DNA of 64,000 bases from Halomicrobium urmianum (GCF_020217425.1 NZ_CP084090.1:1426001-1490000); one strand, 5' to 3'. Shown: positions 16,626-26,663, counted from the stretch's first letter. A program made the numbers and translations. Notes: generated by a model not told the origin, from the sequence alone.

Positions 16626-17015
16626 CTATTCACAGTCCAGCCGTCCGCGACACCGCTCGCACTCGCCCTCGACCACGTTTATCTCGAACCCCAGCGACTC
16701 GTAGAAGGGCCGCACGTCGGCGTCGAACTCGGCGGTCAGTCGCTCCCGGCGCTCGGCCGCGGCCTCGACGAGCGCCGATCCGATCCCCTGGCCGCGGCGG
16801 CGTCGCCGGACGGCGACGGCGGCGATCCGGTTGCCGTCGAGGACGAGCGCGCCGAGGACGCGGTCGGTGTCGTCGGAGACGGCCACGAGCGTCTCGCCCA
16901 CGTCCAGACTCCGGGCCAGAACGTCGTCGTCGACCGCCAGCACCGCGCCGTCGACGACGTTGGCGACGGCGGCGCGGTCGTCGGGCGTCGCCTCGCGAAC
17001 GCGCACGCGGGTCAC
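16626..17015 (-). CDS. GNAT family N-acetyltransferase
   Basis: 129 residues with the GNAT fold. The acetyl-CoA loop is VRRRRRGQGIGSALVEAA (R-x-x-G-x-G/A at about 75-85). The region before it, VLGALVLDGNRIAAVAV, is beta strand 4. The C-terminus, ECERCRGRLDCE, carries three cysteines. GTG 17015 overlaps the samp2 TGA by 4 bases, so translation is probably coupled. The same pairing occurs, I believe, in other haloarchaea and suggests a role near sampylation or thiolation; acetylation target unknown. Confidence 0.85.
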   Translation of the reverse strand: MTRVRVREATPDDRAAVANVVDGAVLAVDDDVLARSLDVGETLVAVSDDTDRVLGALVLDGNRIAAVAVRRRRRGQGIGSALVEAAAERRERLTAEFDADVRPFYESLGFEINVVEGECERCRGRLDCE

Positions 17016-17212
17016 CCGCCCTTGATGAGGCGGACGACCCGGACGTGCTCGGCCTCGACGGGCTGGTCCGTCGGAACCGGGTCGCCGTCGACCAGCATCG
17101 ACACCTCGTGGGGGCTCAGGTCGACCGGTTCCAGCAGGTCCGCGTAGGTGGCGTCCTCGGGAGCGTCCACTTCGTGGGTGTCCTCGCCGGCCACCTCGAC
17201 GGTCACGCGCAT
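17012..17212 (-). CDS. samp2: ubiquitin-like small archaeal modifier protein SAMP2
   Basis: A 66-residue beta-grasp protein ending in the diglycine RLIKGG. The body ([53 protein letters not shown]) aligns well with Haloferax SAMP2 as I remember it. Known role: after adenylation by the E1-like UbaA, it is attached to lysines of target proteins and also donates sulfur for tRNA wobble-uridine thiolation. The gene overlaps the downstream acetyltransferase and is divergent from rfcS. Confidence 0.92.
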   Translation of the reverse strand: MRVTVEVAGEDTHEVDAPEDATYADLLEPVDLSPHEVSMLVDGDPVPTDQPVEAEHVRVVRLIKGG

Positions 17213-17272
17213 GTGCGAGGATTCGCCCGGGCGGCCTTGAGGGTGTCGTCGAGCGCGTCCCTCGTCTCGGGA

Positions 17273-17280
17273 TGTTTAAG
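17273..17280 (+). promoter_or_regulatory. TATA box of rfcS
   Basis: TGTTTAAG centred about 28 bases before ATG 17305, in an otherwise GC-rich gap. The spacing fits leaderless or very short-leader transcription. Confidence 0.55.
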
Positions 17281-17304
17281 ACCGGCCGGGGCCTCCCTCG
17301 GACC

Positions 17305-18276
17305 ATGAGCGAGGCCGAGTCAGAGCCGGGGCGCGGGGACGTCTGGATCGAGAAGTACCGCCCCCAGACCCTCGACGAGATCCGGGGCCACGAGGGCATC
17401 GTCGAGCGCCTGCAGAGCTACGTCGCGCGCAACGACCTTCCCCACCTCCTCTTCTCGGGTCCGGCGGGCGTCGGGAAGACGACCTGCGCGACGGCCATCG
17501 CCCGCGAGCTGTACGGCGACGACTGGGAAGAGAACTTCCTGGAGCTGAACGCCTCCGACCAGCGCGGGATCGACGTGGTCCGCGAGCGCATCAAGGACTT
17601 CGCGCGGACGAGCTTCGGCGGCTACGAGCACCGCATCATCTTCCTCGACGAGGCCGACGCCCTCACGAGCGACGCCCAGTCGGCGCTGCGCCGGACGATG
17701 GAGCAGTTCTCCAACAACGTCCGCTTCATCCTCTCGTGTAACTACTCCAGCCAGATCATCGACCCGATCCAGTCCCGCTGCGCGGTCTTCCGGTTCTCGC
17801 CGCTGTCGGACGCCGCGGTCGCCGACGAGATCCGCTCGATCGCCGACGAGGAGGGCATCGAGGTGACCGACGACGGCGTCGACGCGCTCGTCTACTCGGC
17901 CGACGGCGACATGCGCGCGGCGATCAACGGCCTGCAGGGCGCGGCCGCGACCGGCGAGGTCGTCGACGAGGCGGCCGTCTTTGCGGTCACCTCCACCGCC
18001 CGCCCGGAGGACATCCACGAGATGGTCGAGTCGGCGCTGGACGGCGACTTCACCGCCGCCCGCTCCCGGCTGAACGAACTCCTCACCGAGGAGGGCATCG
18101 CCGGCGGCGACGTGATCGATCAGCTCCACCGCTCGGTCTGGGAGTTCGACATGAGCGACCGCGAGGCCGTCCAAGTGCTGGAGCGGGTCGGCGAGACCGA
18201 CTACCGCATCACCGAGGGCGCCAACGAGCGCATCCAGCTCGAGGCGATGCTGGCGTCACTGGCGCTGGACGAGTAG
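17305..18276 (+). CDS. rfcS: replication factor C small subunit
   Basis: A clamp-loader AAA+ ATPase that opens PCNA and places it on primed DNA, with the RFC large subunit. The 323-residue product has Walker [10 protein letters not shown] (about 52-60), Walker [11 protein letters not shown], sensor 1 LSCNYSS and the arginine-finger SRC motif in [10 protein letters not shown]. The C-terminal collar follows. [16 protein letters not shown] is the conserved RFC box. Length is standard, and no intein is present, although haloarchaeal rfc genes often carry one. Confidence 0.95.
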   Translation: MSEAESEPGRGDVWIEKYRPQTLDEIRGHEGIVERLQSYVARNDLPHLLFSGPAGVGKTTCATAIARELYGDDWEENFLELNASDQRGIDVVRERIKDFARTSFGGYEHRIIFLDEADALTSDAQSALRRTMEQFSNNVRFILSCNYSSQIIDPIQSRCAVFRFSPLSDAAVADEIRSIADEEGIEVTDDGVDALVYSADGDMRAAINGLQGAAATGEVVDEAAVFAVTSTARPEDIHEMVESALDGDFTAARSRLNELLTEEGIAGGDVIDQLHRSVWEFDMSDREAVQVLERVGETDYRITEGANERIQLEAMLASLALDE

Positions 18277-18291
18277 GCGGATTCTCTCCTC

Positions 18292-19077
18292 TCAGAGGTC
18301 GCTGTTCTCGAACCGCTGCAGCCCGACCAGCAGCAGGACGACCGTCCAGCCGAGCAGGACGAGGACGCCGAACCACGGCCGGTAGTAGACGGCGTCGGGG
18401 GCGGGAATCGGCGTCGCGAGGACGTTGACCGCCGTCCGGTAGGCGTTCGTCGGGTTCAGCTGTCTGAAGGCCGTGACCCACTCCGGTCCCGGCCCGGTGG
18501 GCATCGCGAAGCCGTTTGCGACGAACCGGAGCAGCGTCGGGACCTGTCCCCAGAGCATCGCCAGCAGCAGGAAGGTCCCGAAGACGGCGACGACGGCGCG
18601 GCTGGTCGTCCGGACGCTGGCGGAGAGGCCGACGGCGAGGGCGACCATCGCGACGCCGAGCCCCACCGCGAACAGCCAGCCGACGGCCAGAGAGGCGAGG
18701 TCGGGGACGCCGACCTTCACGAGGTAGACGGCCGTCGACGCTAGGAAGCCGACGGTGGTCAGCGAGGTGACCACGGCCGCCCGGCCGACGACGGTCCCGA
18801 GGAGGACCTCCCGCCGCGTGTGGGGAAAGGAGAGGACGACGCGGAGCCCGCCGTTCTCCCGGGGGCCGGCGACGGACTTGTACCCAACGAGCAGGGCGAC
18901 CAGCGGCAGGAAGAAGGCGACGGTGCTCGCGTGGTACGTCGCCAGCGGCTGATCCGAACTGGTCTGGACGTGCGTCAGCAGGCCGAACACGAGGACGAAG
19001 ACGGCCAGGTGCGCGAACAGCGAGCGCGACCGGTACGGATCGAGCGCGTCCCGTCGCGAGACGATCGTCCAGCTCAT
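18292..19077 (-). CDS. ABC transporter permease (ABC-2 type)
   Basis: 261 residues with about six membrane segments: SLFAHLAVFVLVFGLL, VAFFLPLVALLVGYKSV, TSLTTVGFLASTAVYLV, LAVGWLFAVGLGVAMVALAV, VAVFGTFLLLAMLWG and PWFGVLVLLGWTVVLLLVG. The loop GGLRVVLSFPHTRREVLLGT is the typical coupling region of ABC-2 permeases. Its ATG overlaps the TGA of the ATPase gene (ATGA, 19074-19077), so the two are made together. Substrate unknown. Confidence 0.88.
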   Translation of the reverse strand: MSWTIVSRRDALDPYRSRSLFAHLAVFVLVFGLLTHVQTSSDQPLATYHASTVAFFLPLVALLVGYKSVAGPRENGGLRVVLSFPHTRREVLLGTVVGRAAVVTSLTTVGFLASTAVYLVKVGVPDLASLAVGWLFAVGLGVAMVALAVGLSASVRTTSRAVVAVFGTFLLLAMLWGQVPTLLRFVANGFAMPTGPGPEWVTAFRQLNPTNAYRTAVNVLATPIPAPDAVYYRPWFGVLVLLGWTVVLLLVGLQRFENSDL

Positions 19078-19982
19078 CGCTCCCCCTCCGTGTACGCGGC
19101 GAACAGGTCCTCCAGGGACGCGTCGCTGGTCTCGATGTCGACGACGCTCGCGCCGTCGGCCCGGAGCACGTCGACGACCGCGGCCTTCTTGTCGTCGGGG
19201 CAGGCGACGGTGACCGCTCGCCCGTCGACCGCGACGTTCGAGACGCCGGCGACGCCGCGGACCGTCTCGAGGGTCCCGTCCGGCCGGCCGTCGAGCGTGA
19301 CCGTGATCGTCCCGCCGGAGCCGGCGGCCGCCTGCAGGCCCTCGATGGTGTCCTGAGCGATCAGTTCGCCGTCCTGTAAGATGGCGACGCGGTCGCAGAC
19401 GGCCTCGACCTGCCCGAGGACGTGCGAGGAGAAGAAGACGGTCGCGCCCCGCTCCCGTTCCTCGCGGACGATGTCGCGCATCATGCGCGCGCCGTTGGGG
19501 TCCAGCCCGGTCGAGGGCTCGTCGAGGACGATCAGGTCGGGCTCGCCCACCAGCGCCGTCGCCAGCAGGAGCCACTGGGTCATCCCCTTCGAGAAACCTC
19601 CGACGCGTCGATCGATGGCACCGGCGAGGCCGACCCGGTCGAGGAGGGACGCCGGGTCGTCGTCGGCGTCCTTCGAGTCGACGGCGTACCGGAGGTGCTG
19701 GCGGGCGGTGAGGTGCCCGTCGAGGTGATAGGCGTCGGGGAGGACGCCCGTGCGCCGGCGGATCGCCTTCGCGTCCGCCTGCGCGTCGAGGCCGAAGACC
19801 CGCGCCTCGCCCCCGGTCGGGCGCAGGTAGTCGAGGACGATGTCGATGGTCGTGGACTTCCCCGCGCCGTTGGGGCCGAGGAAGCCGAACACCGCTCCCT
19901 CCTCGACGGTGAGGTCGACGCCGCGGAGCGCCACCACGTCGCCGAACCGCTTGCGGAGGGAGCGCAGTTCCAGCGCGGACAT
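19074..19982 (-). CDS. ABC transporter ATP-binding protein
   Basis: 302 residues. Walker A GPNGAGKST, a signature-like FSKGMTQ (canonical LSGGQ-type positions, here degenerate), Walker B LIVLDEPSTGLDPNG and the H-loop FFSSHVLGQVE. The C-terminal domain (about 215-302) is of the type found in ABC-2 exporters. It energises the overlapping permease. ATG 19982 (MSALELRSLRKRFGD) sits right before the ATPase fold; ATG 20009 would add nine residues. Confidence 0.9.
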   Translation of the reverse strand: MSALELRSLRKRFGDVVALRGVDLTVEEGAVFGFLGPNGAGKSTTIDIVLDYLRPTGGEARVFGLDAQADAKAIRRRTGVLPDAYHLDGHLTARQHLRYAVDSKDADDDPASLLDRVGLAGAIDRRVGGFSKGMTQWLLLATALVGEPDLIVLDEPSTGLDPNGARMMRDIVREERERGATVFFSSHVLGQVEAVCDRVAILQDGELIAQDTIEGLQAAAGSGGTITVTLDGRPDGTLETVRGVAGVSNVAVDGRAVTVACPDDKKAAVVDVLRADGASVVDIETSDASLEDLFAAYTEGER

Positions 19983-20177
19983 GCGCGCCGCTTCCCGAGG
20001 CGGTGACATAGGCTTTTCCCGTCGTCCGGAACTCCGAAAGAATCCCGGCGCGGCCGATAGGGGAGCGACGGGGGGGTCGTCACTCCCGGGGCTCGCGTCG
20101 TCACCATCCGGCAATCGTCGCCGCAACGGACCGGGGTTCGGAACAGTTTTAGGCGCTCCTCGGCGAAGACTACCGCA

Positions 20178-22967
20178 ATGAGCGACCTCGCCGACGAGTA
20201 TCGACTCGACTACTTCGAGGAGGAGGGGTTCGTCCGCCGGGAGTGTCGGGAGTGCGGCGACCACTTCTGGACCCGCGACGAGGAGCGGGAGATCTGCGGC
20301 GAGCCCCCCTGCGGTGAGTACCGGTTCATCGACAATCCCGGGTTCGACGAGGAGTACACCCTCGAGGAGATGCGCGAGGCCTTCCTCTCCTTTTTCGAGG
20401 ACAACGGCCACGAGCGCATCGATCCCTACCCCGTCGCCGCGAACCGCTGGCGCGACGACGTCCTGCTGACCCAGGCCTCCATCTACGACTTCCAGCCGCT
20501 GGTGACCTCCGGCGAGACGCCGCCGCCGGCGAACCCGCTGACCGTCTCCCAGCCGTGCATCCGGATGCAGGACATCGACAACGTGGGCGTCACGGGACGG
20601 CACACGATGGCCTTCGAGATGATGGCTCACCACGCGTTCAACGCCCGGGAGGACCTCGATGACCCCGACCAGTACGCCTACCAGGGCGAGGTCTACTGGA
20701 AGGAGGAGACCGTCGAGTACTGCGACGAGCTGTTCGCGTCCATGGGCGCCGACCTCGACGAACTCGTCTACATCGAGGACCCGTGGGTCGGCGGCGGCAA
20801 CGCCGGGCCCGCCCTCGAAGTGATCTACCGCGGCGCCGAGCTGGCGACGCTGGTCTTCATGTCGATGGAGCAGGACCCCGACGGCGAGTACGAACTGAAG
20901 GACGGCAACCGCTACTCGCCGATGGACACCTACGTCGTCGACACCGGCTACGGCCTGGAGCGGTGGACCTGGATGAGCCAGGGCACCGCGACCGTCTACG
21001 AGGCTATCTACCCCGACGCCATCGAGTTCCTGAAGGACAACGCCGGCATCGATCTCACCGACGAGGAGGAAGCGATCGTCCACGAGGCCGCGAAGCTGGC
21101 GGGCCACATGGACATCGACGAGGCCGAGGACGTCGAGGAGGCTCGCGGCGAGATCGCCGCCGAGGTCGGCGTCGAGACGGACCGCCTCGTCGAGCTGGTC
21201 GAGCCGCTAGAGGAGATCTACGCCATCGCCGACCACGCACGCACGCTGGCGTACATGCTCGGGGACGGCATCGTCCCCTCCAACGTCGGCACGGGCTACC
21301 TCGCCCGGATGGTCCTCCGGCGGACCAAGCGGCTGGTCGACAGCGTCGGCGTGGACGCGCCGCTGGACGAGCTCGTCGACATGCAGGCCGAGCGCCTGGG
21401 CTACGAGAACCGCGATACCGTCCGCGACATCGTCCGCACCGAGGTCGAGAAGTACCGCGAGACGCTGGACCGCGGTGGCCGGCGGGTCCGACAGATGGCC
21501 GAGGAGTACGCCGAGCGCGGCGAGCCGATCCCGACCGAGGAGCTGATCGAGCTGTACGACTCCCACGGCATCCAGCCGGACACGGTCGAGGAGATCGCCG
21601 CCGAGAAGGGCGCGGCGGTCGACGTGCCCGACGACTTCTACGCGCTGGTGGCCGACCGCCACGGCGGCGGGCAGGCCTTCGAGGAGGAGGAGGAGGGACG
21701 GCCCTACGGCGACCGCCTGGCCGAGCTCCCGGAGACCGATCGGCTCTACTACGAGGACCAGCAGCGCATGGAGTTCGAGGCAGTCGTGCTGGAGGTCTTC
21801 GAGCGCGACGACGGCGGCTACGACGTCGTCCTCGACCAGACCATGTTCTACCCCGAGGGCGGCGGTCAGCCCCCGGACCACGGGACGCTGTCGACCGACG
21901 ACGCCACCGTCGAGGTGACGGACGTCCAGCGCTACGACGGCGTGATCGTCCACACCTGCGACGGCGACCCCGGCACCGGCGAGTTCGTCCGCGGGAAGGT
22001 CGACGGGACGCGGCGCCGCCGGCTGATGCGCCACCACACGGCGACCCACATCGTCATCCACAGCGCCCGCGAGGTGCTGGGCGAGCACGTCCGTCAGGCC
22101 GGTGCCCAGAAGGGCACCGAGAGCTCCCGGATCGACATCCGCCACTACGAGTCGATCAGCCGCGAGCAGGTCAAGGAGATCGAGCACCGCGCCAACGACA
22201 TCGTCCGGGCGAACGGCCAGGTCAGCCAGGAGTGGCCCGACCGCCACGAGGCCGAGGACGAGCACGGCTTCGACCTCTACCAGGGCGGCATCCCGCCGGG
22301 CGAGCAGATCCGTCTGATCCACGTCGACGACGACGTGCAGGCCTGCGGCGGCACCCACGTCGCCCGGACCGGCGACGTCGGAGCCATCAAGATCCTCGGC
22401 ACCGAGCGCGTCCAGGACGGCGTCATCCGGATCACCTTCGCCGCCGGCGACGCCGCGATCCAGGCCACCCAGGACACCGAGGACGCCCTCTACGAGGCGG
22501 CCGACGTGCTCGACGTCTCCCCCGAGGAGGTCCCTGAGACCGCCGAGCGGTTCTTCACCGAGTGGAAGGCCCGCGGCAAGGAGATCGAGGACCTCAAGGA
22601 GCAACTCGCCGAGGCCCGCGCCGCGGGCGGGGCCGACGCCGAAGAAGTGGACGTGGCCGAGGCCACCGCCGTGATCCAGCGCATCGACGCCGACATGGAC
22701 GAGCTGCGCGCCCAGGCCAACGCCCTCGTCGAGGAGGGCAAGATCGCCGTGCTAGGTTCGGGTGCGGACGGCGCCCAGTTCGTCGTCGCCGTCCCCGACG
22801 ACGTGCCCGTCAACGCCGGCCAGGTCGTCGGCGAACTCGCCGGCCGCGTCGGCGGTGGCGGCGGCGGCCCGCCGGACTTCGCGCAGGGCGGCGGCCCCGA
22901 CGGCGAGGCGCTTGACGACGCGCTGGCGGACGCGCCCGACGTGCTGCGGCAGGTCGCGAACGCGTAG
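20178..22967 (+). CDS. alaS: alanine--tRNA ligase
   Basis: Charges tRNA-Ala; 929 residues, normal for the archaeal form. The N-terminal extension ([20 protein letters not shown]) is the archaeal zinc-like module. The catalytic core follows, with [20 protein letters not shown]. The editing domain has [10 protein letters not shown] (about residue 617) and the metal-binding [13 protein letters not shown] (about 721), which deacylate mischarged Ser/Gly-tRNA. The C-Ala domain ends in a [14 protein letters not shown] segment. A TATA-like CAGTTTTAGG lies about 30 bases upstream of ATG 20178. Confidence 0.96.
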   Translation: MSDLADEYRLDYFEEEGFVRRECRECGDHFWTRDEEREICGEPPCGEYRFIDNPGFDEEYTLEEMREAFLSFFEDNGHERIDPYPVAANRWRDDVLLTQASIYDFQPLVTSGETPPPANPLTVSQPCIRMQDIDNVGVTGRHTMAFEMMAHHAFNAREDLDDPDQYAYQGEVYWKEETVEYCDELFASMGADLDELVYIEDPWVGGGNAGPALEVIYRGAELATLVFMSMEQDPDGEYELKDGNRYSPMDTYVVDTGYGLERWTWMSQGTATVYEAIYPDAIEFLKDNAGIDLTDEEEAIVHEAAKLAGHMDIDEAEDVEEARGEIAAEVGVETDRLVELVEPLEEIYAIADHARTLAYMLGDGIVPSNVGTGYLARMVLRRTKRLVDSVGVDAPLDELVDMQAERLGYENRDTVRDIVRTEVEKYRETLDRGGRRVRQMAEEYAERGEPIPTEELIELYDSHGIQPDTVEEIAAEKGAAVDVPDDFYALVADRHGGGQAFEEEEEGRPYGDRLAELPETDRLYYEDQQRMEFEAVVLEVFERDDGGYDVVLDQTMFYPEGGGQPPDHGTLSTDDATVEVTDVQRYDGVIVHTCDGDPGTGEFVRGKVDGTRRRRLMRHHTATHIVIHSAREVLGEHVRQAGAQKGTESSRIDIRHYESISREQVKEIEHRANDIVRANGQVSQEWPDRHEAEDEHGFDLYQGGIPPGEQIRLIHVDDDVQACGGTHVARTGDVGAIKILGTERVQDGVIRITFAAGDAAIQATQDTEDALYEAADVLDVSPEEVPETAERFFTEWKARGKEIEDLKEQLAEARAAGGADAEEVDVAEATAVIQRIDADMDELRAQANALVEEGKIAVLGSGADGAQFVVAVPDDVPVNAGQVVGELAGRVGGGGGGPPDFAQGGGPDGEALDDALADAPDVLRQVANA

Positions 22968-23085
22968 GACAACTGCATTTTCGCGGGTGGCAGCGCGGTT
23001 GTGGCGTCGTTCTACCAATCCTCTTTTCGCGACGAGTGCAAACTCCGTCGAAAGCTACGTAAACATCGCATACATAGCAAACTAC

Positions 23086-23376
23086 ATGGGAACGATCTCG
23101 GCGCGAGTACCGGACGACCTCGAGGAGGAACTCGACGCCTACGTCGAGACGGAGAACCTCGACCGGAGTACGGCAGTCCGGAAGCTCCTGACTGAGCGTC
23201 TGGCAGAAGTCCGTCGGGAACGTGCGCTGTCCATGCTCGACTCTGGCGAAGTGACCCTCTCCCGGGCGGCTGAGATCGCTGAGACCGACACCTGGGAACT
23301 GGCCCGGCTGGCTAAGGAACAGGGGATTTCGTGGGTCGACGACGACGGACTGGCGGCGGACCTCGAGGAACTGTGA
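23086..23376 (+). CDS. UPF0175 family antitoxin
   Basis: 96 residues. The N-terminus (TISARVPDDLEEELDAYVET, TAVRKLLTERLAEVRRERAL) looks like a ribbon-helix-helix DNA-binding domain. The second part, SGEVTLSRAAEIAETDTWEL and ARLAKEQGISWVDDD, is the UPF0175 signature. Its TGA overlaps the GTG of the PIN gene, the usual antitoxin-first order. It probably neutralises the toxin and autoregulates the pair; both roles are inferred from the family. Confidence 0.82.
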   Translation: MGTISARVPDDLEEELDAYVETENLDRSTAVRKLLTERLAEVRRERALSMLDSGEVTLSRAAEIAETDTWELARLAKEQGISWVDDDGLAADLEEL

Positions 23377-23903
23377 CGTTGGTCGTCGACGCGACACCGC
23401 TGATCGTCCTAGCGAAAGCGGACCACCTCGACGTGCTGACGGGCCGCGACGGGACCGCCGTCGTCCCGACTCGCGTCTACGACGAGGTCGCCGAGACGGG
23501 GCTGGCAGCGGGGTATCCCGACGCCCGTCGGATCGAGCGCACTATCGAGAACGGTCACTTCGCGGTCGAAGACGCCCCGGACTCGCCGCTGTTCGAGGAA
23601 CTCGCGTCGAGTCCGGCTCTCAGTGAGGCCGACGCGGCGGTCCTCGCGCTGGCCGCCGACCGAGACGGGACTGCTGTCATGGACGAGCAGGCCGGCCGAG
23701 CGGCAGCGGACGCCGAGGGGATCGAGACCAGGGGGACCGCGTACGTCGTCCTCTCGAGCGTCGAGCGCGGCGAGCAGACGCCCGCTGAAGCGCGAACGAT
23801 GATCGACGACGTCGTCGACGCGGGCTGGCACTGCACGACGGACCTGTACGCAAAGGTCGTCCGGAAGCTGGAAGAGATGGACGAAACGGCGGACGAGGAG
23901 TGA
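23373..23903 (+). CDS. PIN-domain ribonuclease toxin (DUF3368)
   Basis: 176 residues with a PIN fold: the first acidic residue in VVDATPLIVLAKADHLDVL, a conserved RVYDEVAETG, a middle acidic cluster LSEADAAVLALAAD and a final Asp in VMDEQAGRAAADAEG. DUF3368 proteins pair with UPF0175 antitoxins as VapC-like RNA-cleaving toxins. The GTG start overlaps the antitoxin stop by 4 bases. All expected acidic residues are in place, so the toxin looks intact. Confidence 0.82.
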   Translation: MTLVVDATPLIVLAKADHLDVLTGRDGTAVVPTRVYDEVAETGLAAGYPDARRIERTIENGHFAVEDAPDSPLFEELASSPALSEADAAVLALAADRDGTAVMDEQAGRAAADAEGIETRGTAYVVLSSVERGEQTPAEARTMIDDVVDAGWHCTTDLYAKVVRKLEEMDETADEE

Positions 23904-23936
23904 CGGTCGCTCGTCGACGACTGCACGCGACCCCGC

Positions 23937-25787
23937 TCACCGCCGACAGCGCTCGACCGCCTCGCGCATCCCCTCGTTCTCCTGGCAGACGAGCGTGAGG
24001 TGGTCGCCGCGCCGCAGCCCGGTGTCGGGGTCGGGCACGCGGTCCTCGCCGTTCCGGCTGACCATCACCACCAGACAGCCGCTGGGCAGGTCGGCCGACA
24101 GCGACTGGACCGTCAGCTCGTCGGCGTCGGCGGCGGTGAGTTCCACCTCGAGCACGTCGCCGCTGCGGGTCTCGTCGGCCAGCCAGTGGGCCAGCGCGGG
24201 CCGCTCGATGGCGTCGTCCATCGCGTCCGCGACGGCGAAGCTGGCCGAGATCGTCTCGACGTCGAGGTCCTCGAAGGCGGCGACGTTGTCGGGCTCGTTG
24301 GCGCGCACGACGACCGTGGCCACGCCGTAGCGCGATCGGGCGAACTGCGCGACCACGAGGTTCACGTCGTCGTCGGCCGTGGCCGCCGCGACGACCGCGG
24401 CGTTGCCGGCGCCAGCCTGCTCGAGCGTGTCGGCGTCGGTCGCGTCGCCCAGCACCGCGCGGTGTCCCTCCCCGCGGACCCGCTCGACCGCGGCCTCGTC
24501 GCTGTCGACGACGACCACTTCCTCGCCGCGGGACTCGAAGCGAGCGGCCAGTTCTCGCCCGATCCGGCCGCCGCCGACGACGATCGTGTGCATGGGTATG
24601 ACGTCCAGCGCCTGTGCGACATGACGGGCCAGCCCCCCTTGAAAGGTCACGGTGACGAAGATGACCAGGAAGACGGTACCGACGAGGATCGACGCCTGAT
24701 CGGCGTTCTGGAGCTCGATGGCGAACAACGTCGCGACGCTGGCGGGGACGATGCCGCGCGGACCGATCGCGGCGACGAAGATCCGCTCGCGGACGCTGAG
24801 CCGCCCGCCGAGCGTCGAGAGGAAGACGCTCAGCGGCCGGATGAGGAAGACGACGGCCAGGACCACGGCCAGGCCGGCCAGGCCCAGGGTGGCGAGGTCC
24901 GAGACCGACAGCAGCGTCGCCAGCACGACGAACACGAACGAGAGGACCAGCAGGGTCACGTCGCCCTTGAACTCCGCGATCACGTCCTCGTGGGGGACGT
25001 CGGCGTTGCCGAGCGTGACGCCGGCGACCGCGGCGGCGGCGATGCCGGCCTCGGGCAGGCGGGTCTCCGCGAGGGCGTAGGCCGCGAGCGCCCCGACGAG
25101 GACGATCAGGCGGGCGTTCCGCGGCGCGTTGTCCGTCGAGAGGTCGACGCGGCGCAGCAGGACGGCCAGGGTCAGCCCGACGCCGATCCCGACGGCCAGC
25201 CCGAGCGCGAGTCGCGCGCCGAACGCCTGGAGGACGACGACCGGGGTCTCTCCCGGGCTGGTGACGAACTCGAAGGTGGCGACAGCGAGGACGGCCGCGG
25301 TGACGTCGTTGACGATGCCCTCCGTCTCCAGGGCGGCGGCGACCCGCTCGCGGACGGGGACGACGTTCATGATCGGCGTGATGACCGTGGGGCCGGTGGC
25401 GATCAGCAGCGACCCGACGAGGACGGCGAGGTCCCAGTCGGCGCCGAGCGCGACCCGGACGGCGACTGCGGTGCCGACCAGCGACACGAGCGCGCCCACG
25501 GTGACCAGTCCGAGCGTCTCCCGGGGTGCCTCGCGGACGCGGTCGACCGAGAGGTGGAAGGACCCCTCGAAGACGATGATGCCGACGCTCAGGCCGACGA
25601 TGGCCCGGAGCGCCTCCGTGCTGAACAGGTCCGGCGAGACCAGTTCCAGGCCCTCTGGCCCGACGAGCACCCCGGCGAACAGCAGGAACGCGACGCTCGG
25701 GACCGAGAGCCGATCGGCGATCACCTGCGCGGCCACGCCGAGGCCGATGATCAGGACGACTGCGCCGATCAGTACTCCCGCGCTCAC
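23937..25787 (-). CDS. CPA-type sodium/proton antiporter with TrkA regulatory domains
   Basis: 616 residues. The first 390 form about 12 membrane helices (VLIGAVVLIIGLGVAAQVIA, SVAFLLFAGVLVGPEGLELV, with a conserved ETEGIVNDVTAAVLAV containing the transport Asp). From about residue 399 a TrkA-N Rossmann domain starts (VVGGGRIGRELAARF, VVDSDEAAVERV), followed by a TrkA-C domain to the end. This is the NhaP/KefB layout, exporting Na+ or K+ under nucleotide control, expected in a halophile. The GTG at 25787 gives MSAGVLIGAVV and starts the first helix. Confidence 0.9.
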   Translation of the reverse strand: MSAGVLIGAVVLIIGLGVAAQVIADRLSVPSVAFLLFAGVLVGPEGLELVSPDLFSTEALRAIVGLSVGIIVFEGSFHLSVDRVREAPRETLGLVTVGALVSLVGTAVAVRVALGADWDLAVLVGSLLIATGPTVITPIMNVVPVRERVAAALETEGIVNDVTAAVLAVATFEFVTSPGETPVVVLQAFGARLALGLAVGIGVGLTLAVLLRRVDLSTDNAPRNARLIVLVGALAAYALAETRLPEAGIAAAAVAGVTLGNADVPHEDVIAEFKGDVTLLVLSFVFVVLATLLSVSDLATLGLAGLAVVLAVVFLIRPLSVFLSTLGGRLSVRERIFVAAIGPRGIVPASVATLFAIELQNADQASILVGTVFLVIFVTVTFQGGLARHVAQALDVIPMHTIVVGGGRIGRELAARFESRGEEVVVVDSDEAAVERVRGEGHRAVLGDATDADTLEQAGAGNAAVVAAATADDDVNLVVAQFARSRYGVATVVVRANEPDNVAAFEDLDVETISASFAVADAMDDAIERPALAHWLADETRSGDVLEVELTAADADELTVQSLSADLPSGCLVVMVSRNGEDRVPDPDTGLRRGDHLTLVCQENEGMREAVERCRR

Positions 25788-25889
25788 ACCCGGTGGCTCT
25801 CCCGGGACTGACAAAGGCGCTATGCCACGACCGGCGCCGCCACCGGCCGATAGGCAGCGTCTTTTGGGAGCCCCCGCGTACGGAGACGC

Positions 25890-26663
25890 ATGCCCACGGT
25901 CGACAACGGCGGCTGCGAACTGTACTACGAACGGGAGGGGTCGGGTCCGACCGTCGCGTTCGTCAACGACGTCGGCGCGGGCGCCTGGCTGTGGGGCTGG
26001 CAGCACGGCGCCGTCGCCGGCCCCTGCGAGGCGCTGACCTGGGACCTCCGCGGCACGGGCCGCTCTGACGCGCCGGACGGGCCCTACGACGTCCGGACGC
26101 TCGCCGGCGACCTGGAGGCAGTGCTGGCAGACGCCGGCGTCGCGGACGTCCACCTCGTCGGGGCCGGCCTCGGCGGGATGATCGCGCTGGCCCACGCCCA
26201 CCGGTACAACCGGGCGGAGTCGTTGGCGCTGATCGGCACCGCCGCCGACGGGAGCGAGGTGACCGACCGGCTGGACGACCTGCGGGCCGACCCGGACGAC
26301 CGCGCGGCGCTTTCGGCCTCGCTGCGCGCGGCGTTCGACGTCGACCTGGAGAGGCACCCGGACGTCCGCGACCGGATCGTCGACTGGCGGAGCGAGGACG
26401 ACGCCGGCCTCGACGGCTGGGACGCGCAGGCGGCCGCAATGCGGGGTTTCGAGGCCCCGCCGCTGTACGAGGTGACCGACCCCGTGCTGGTCCTCCACGG
26501 CGTCGACGACGTCGTGGTGCCGGCCGAGGCAGGCGAACGGCTGGCCGGGGACCTCCCCCGCGGCGAGTACCGCGCCGTCGAGGGCGGCCACTGGTGTTTC
26601 GTCGAGACGTCGGACGCGGTCTCCGACGCGCTGGCGGGGTGGCTCGACGAGCAGACGGCGTGA
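25890..26663 (+). CDS. alpha/beta hydrolase fold protein, nucleophile replaced
   Basis: 257 residues with a complete alpha/beta-hydrolase core: FVNDVGAGAWLWGWQ, TWDLRGTGRSDAP, the elbow region VHLVGAGLGGMIALAHAHRY, VLVLHGVDDVVVPAEAG and the C-terminal histidine in VEGGHWCFVE. The elbow normally reads G-x-S-x-G; here the nucleophile position is Gly (GAGLGG, codons GGG GCC GGC CTC GGC). The protein is therefore probably not an ordinary serine hydrolase and may be a binding protein or use another mechanism. ATG 25890. Confidence 0.85.
   Translation: MPTVDNGGCELYYEREGSGPTVAFVNDVGAGAWLWGWQHGAVAGPCEALTWDLRGTGRSDAPDGPYDVRTLAGDLEAVLADAGVADVHLVGAGLGGMIALAHAHRYNRAESLALIGTAADGSEVTDRLDDLRADPDDRAALSASLRAAFDVDLERHPDVRDRIVDWRSEDDAGLDGWDAQAAAMRGFEAPPLYEVTDPVLVLHGVDDVVVPAEAGERLAGDLPRGEYRAVEGGHWCFVETSDAVSDALAGWLDEQTA

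Noticed and set aside
20783..22537. Long plus-strand frame of 584 codons inside alaS
   Set aside because: Almost only Arg, Gly, Pro and Ala; it is the +1 shadow of alaS, which has intact catalytic and editing motifs.
24000..25811. Long plus-strand frame opposite the antiporter
   Set aside because: Composition is that of an antisense shadow; the minus-strand antiporter with TrkA domain is clear.
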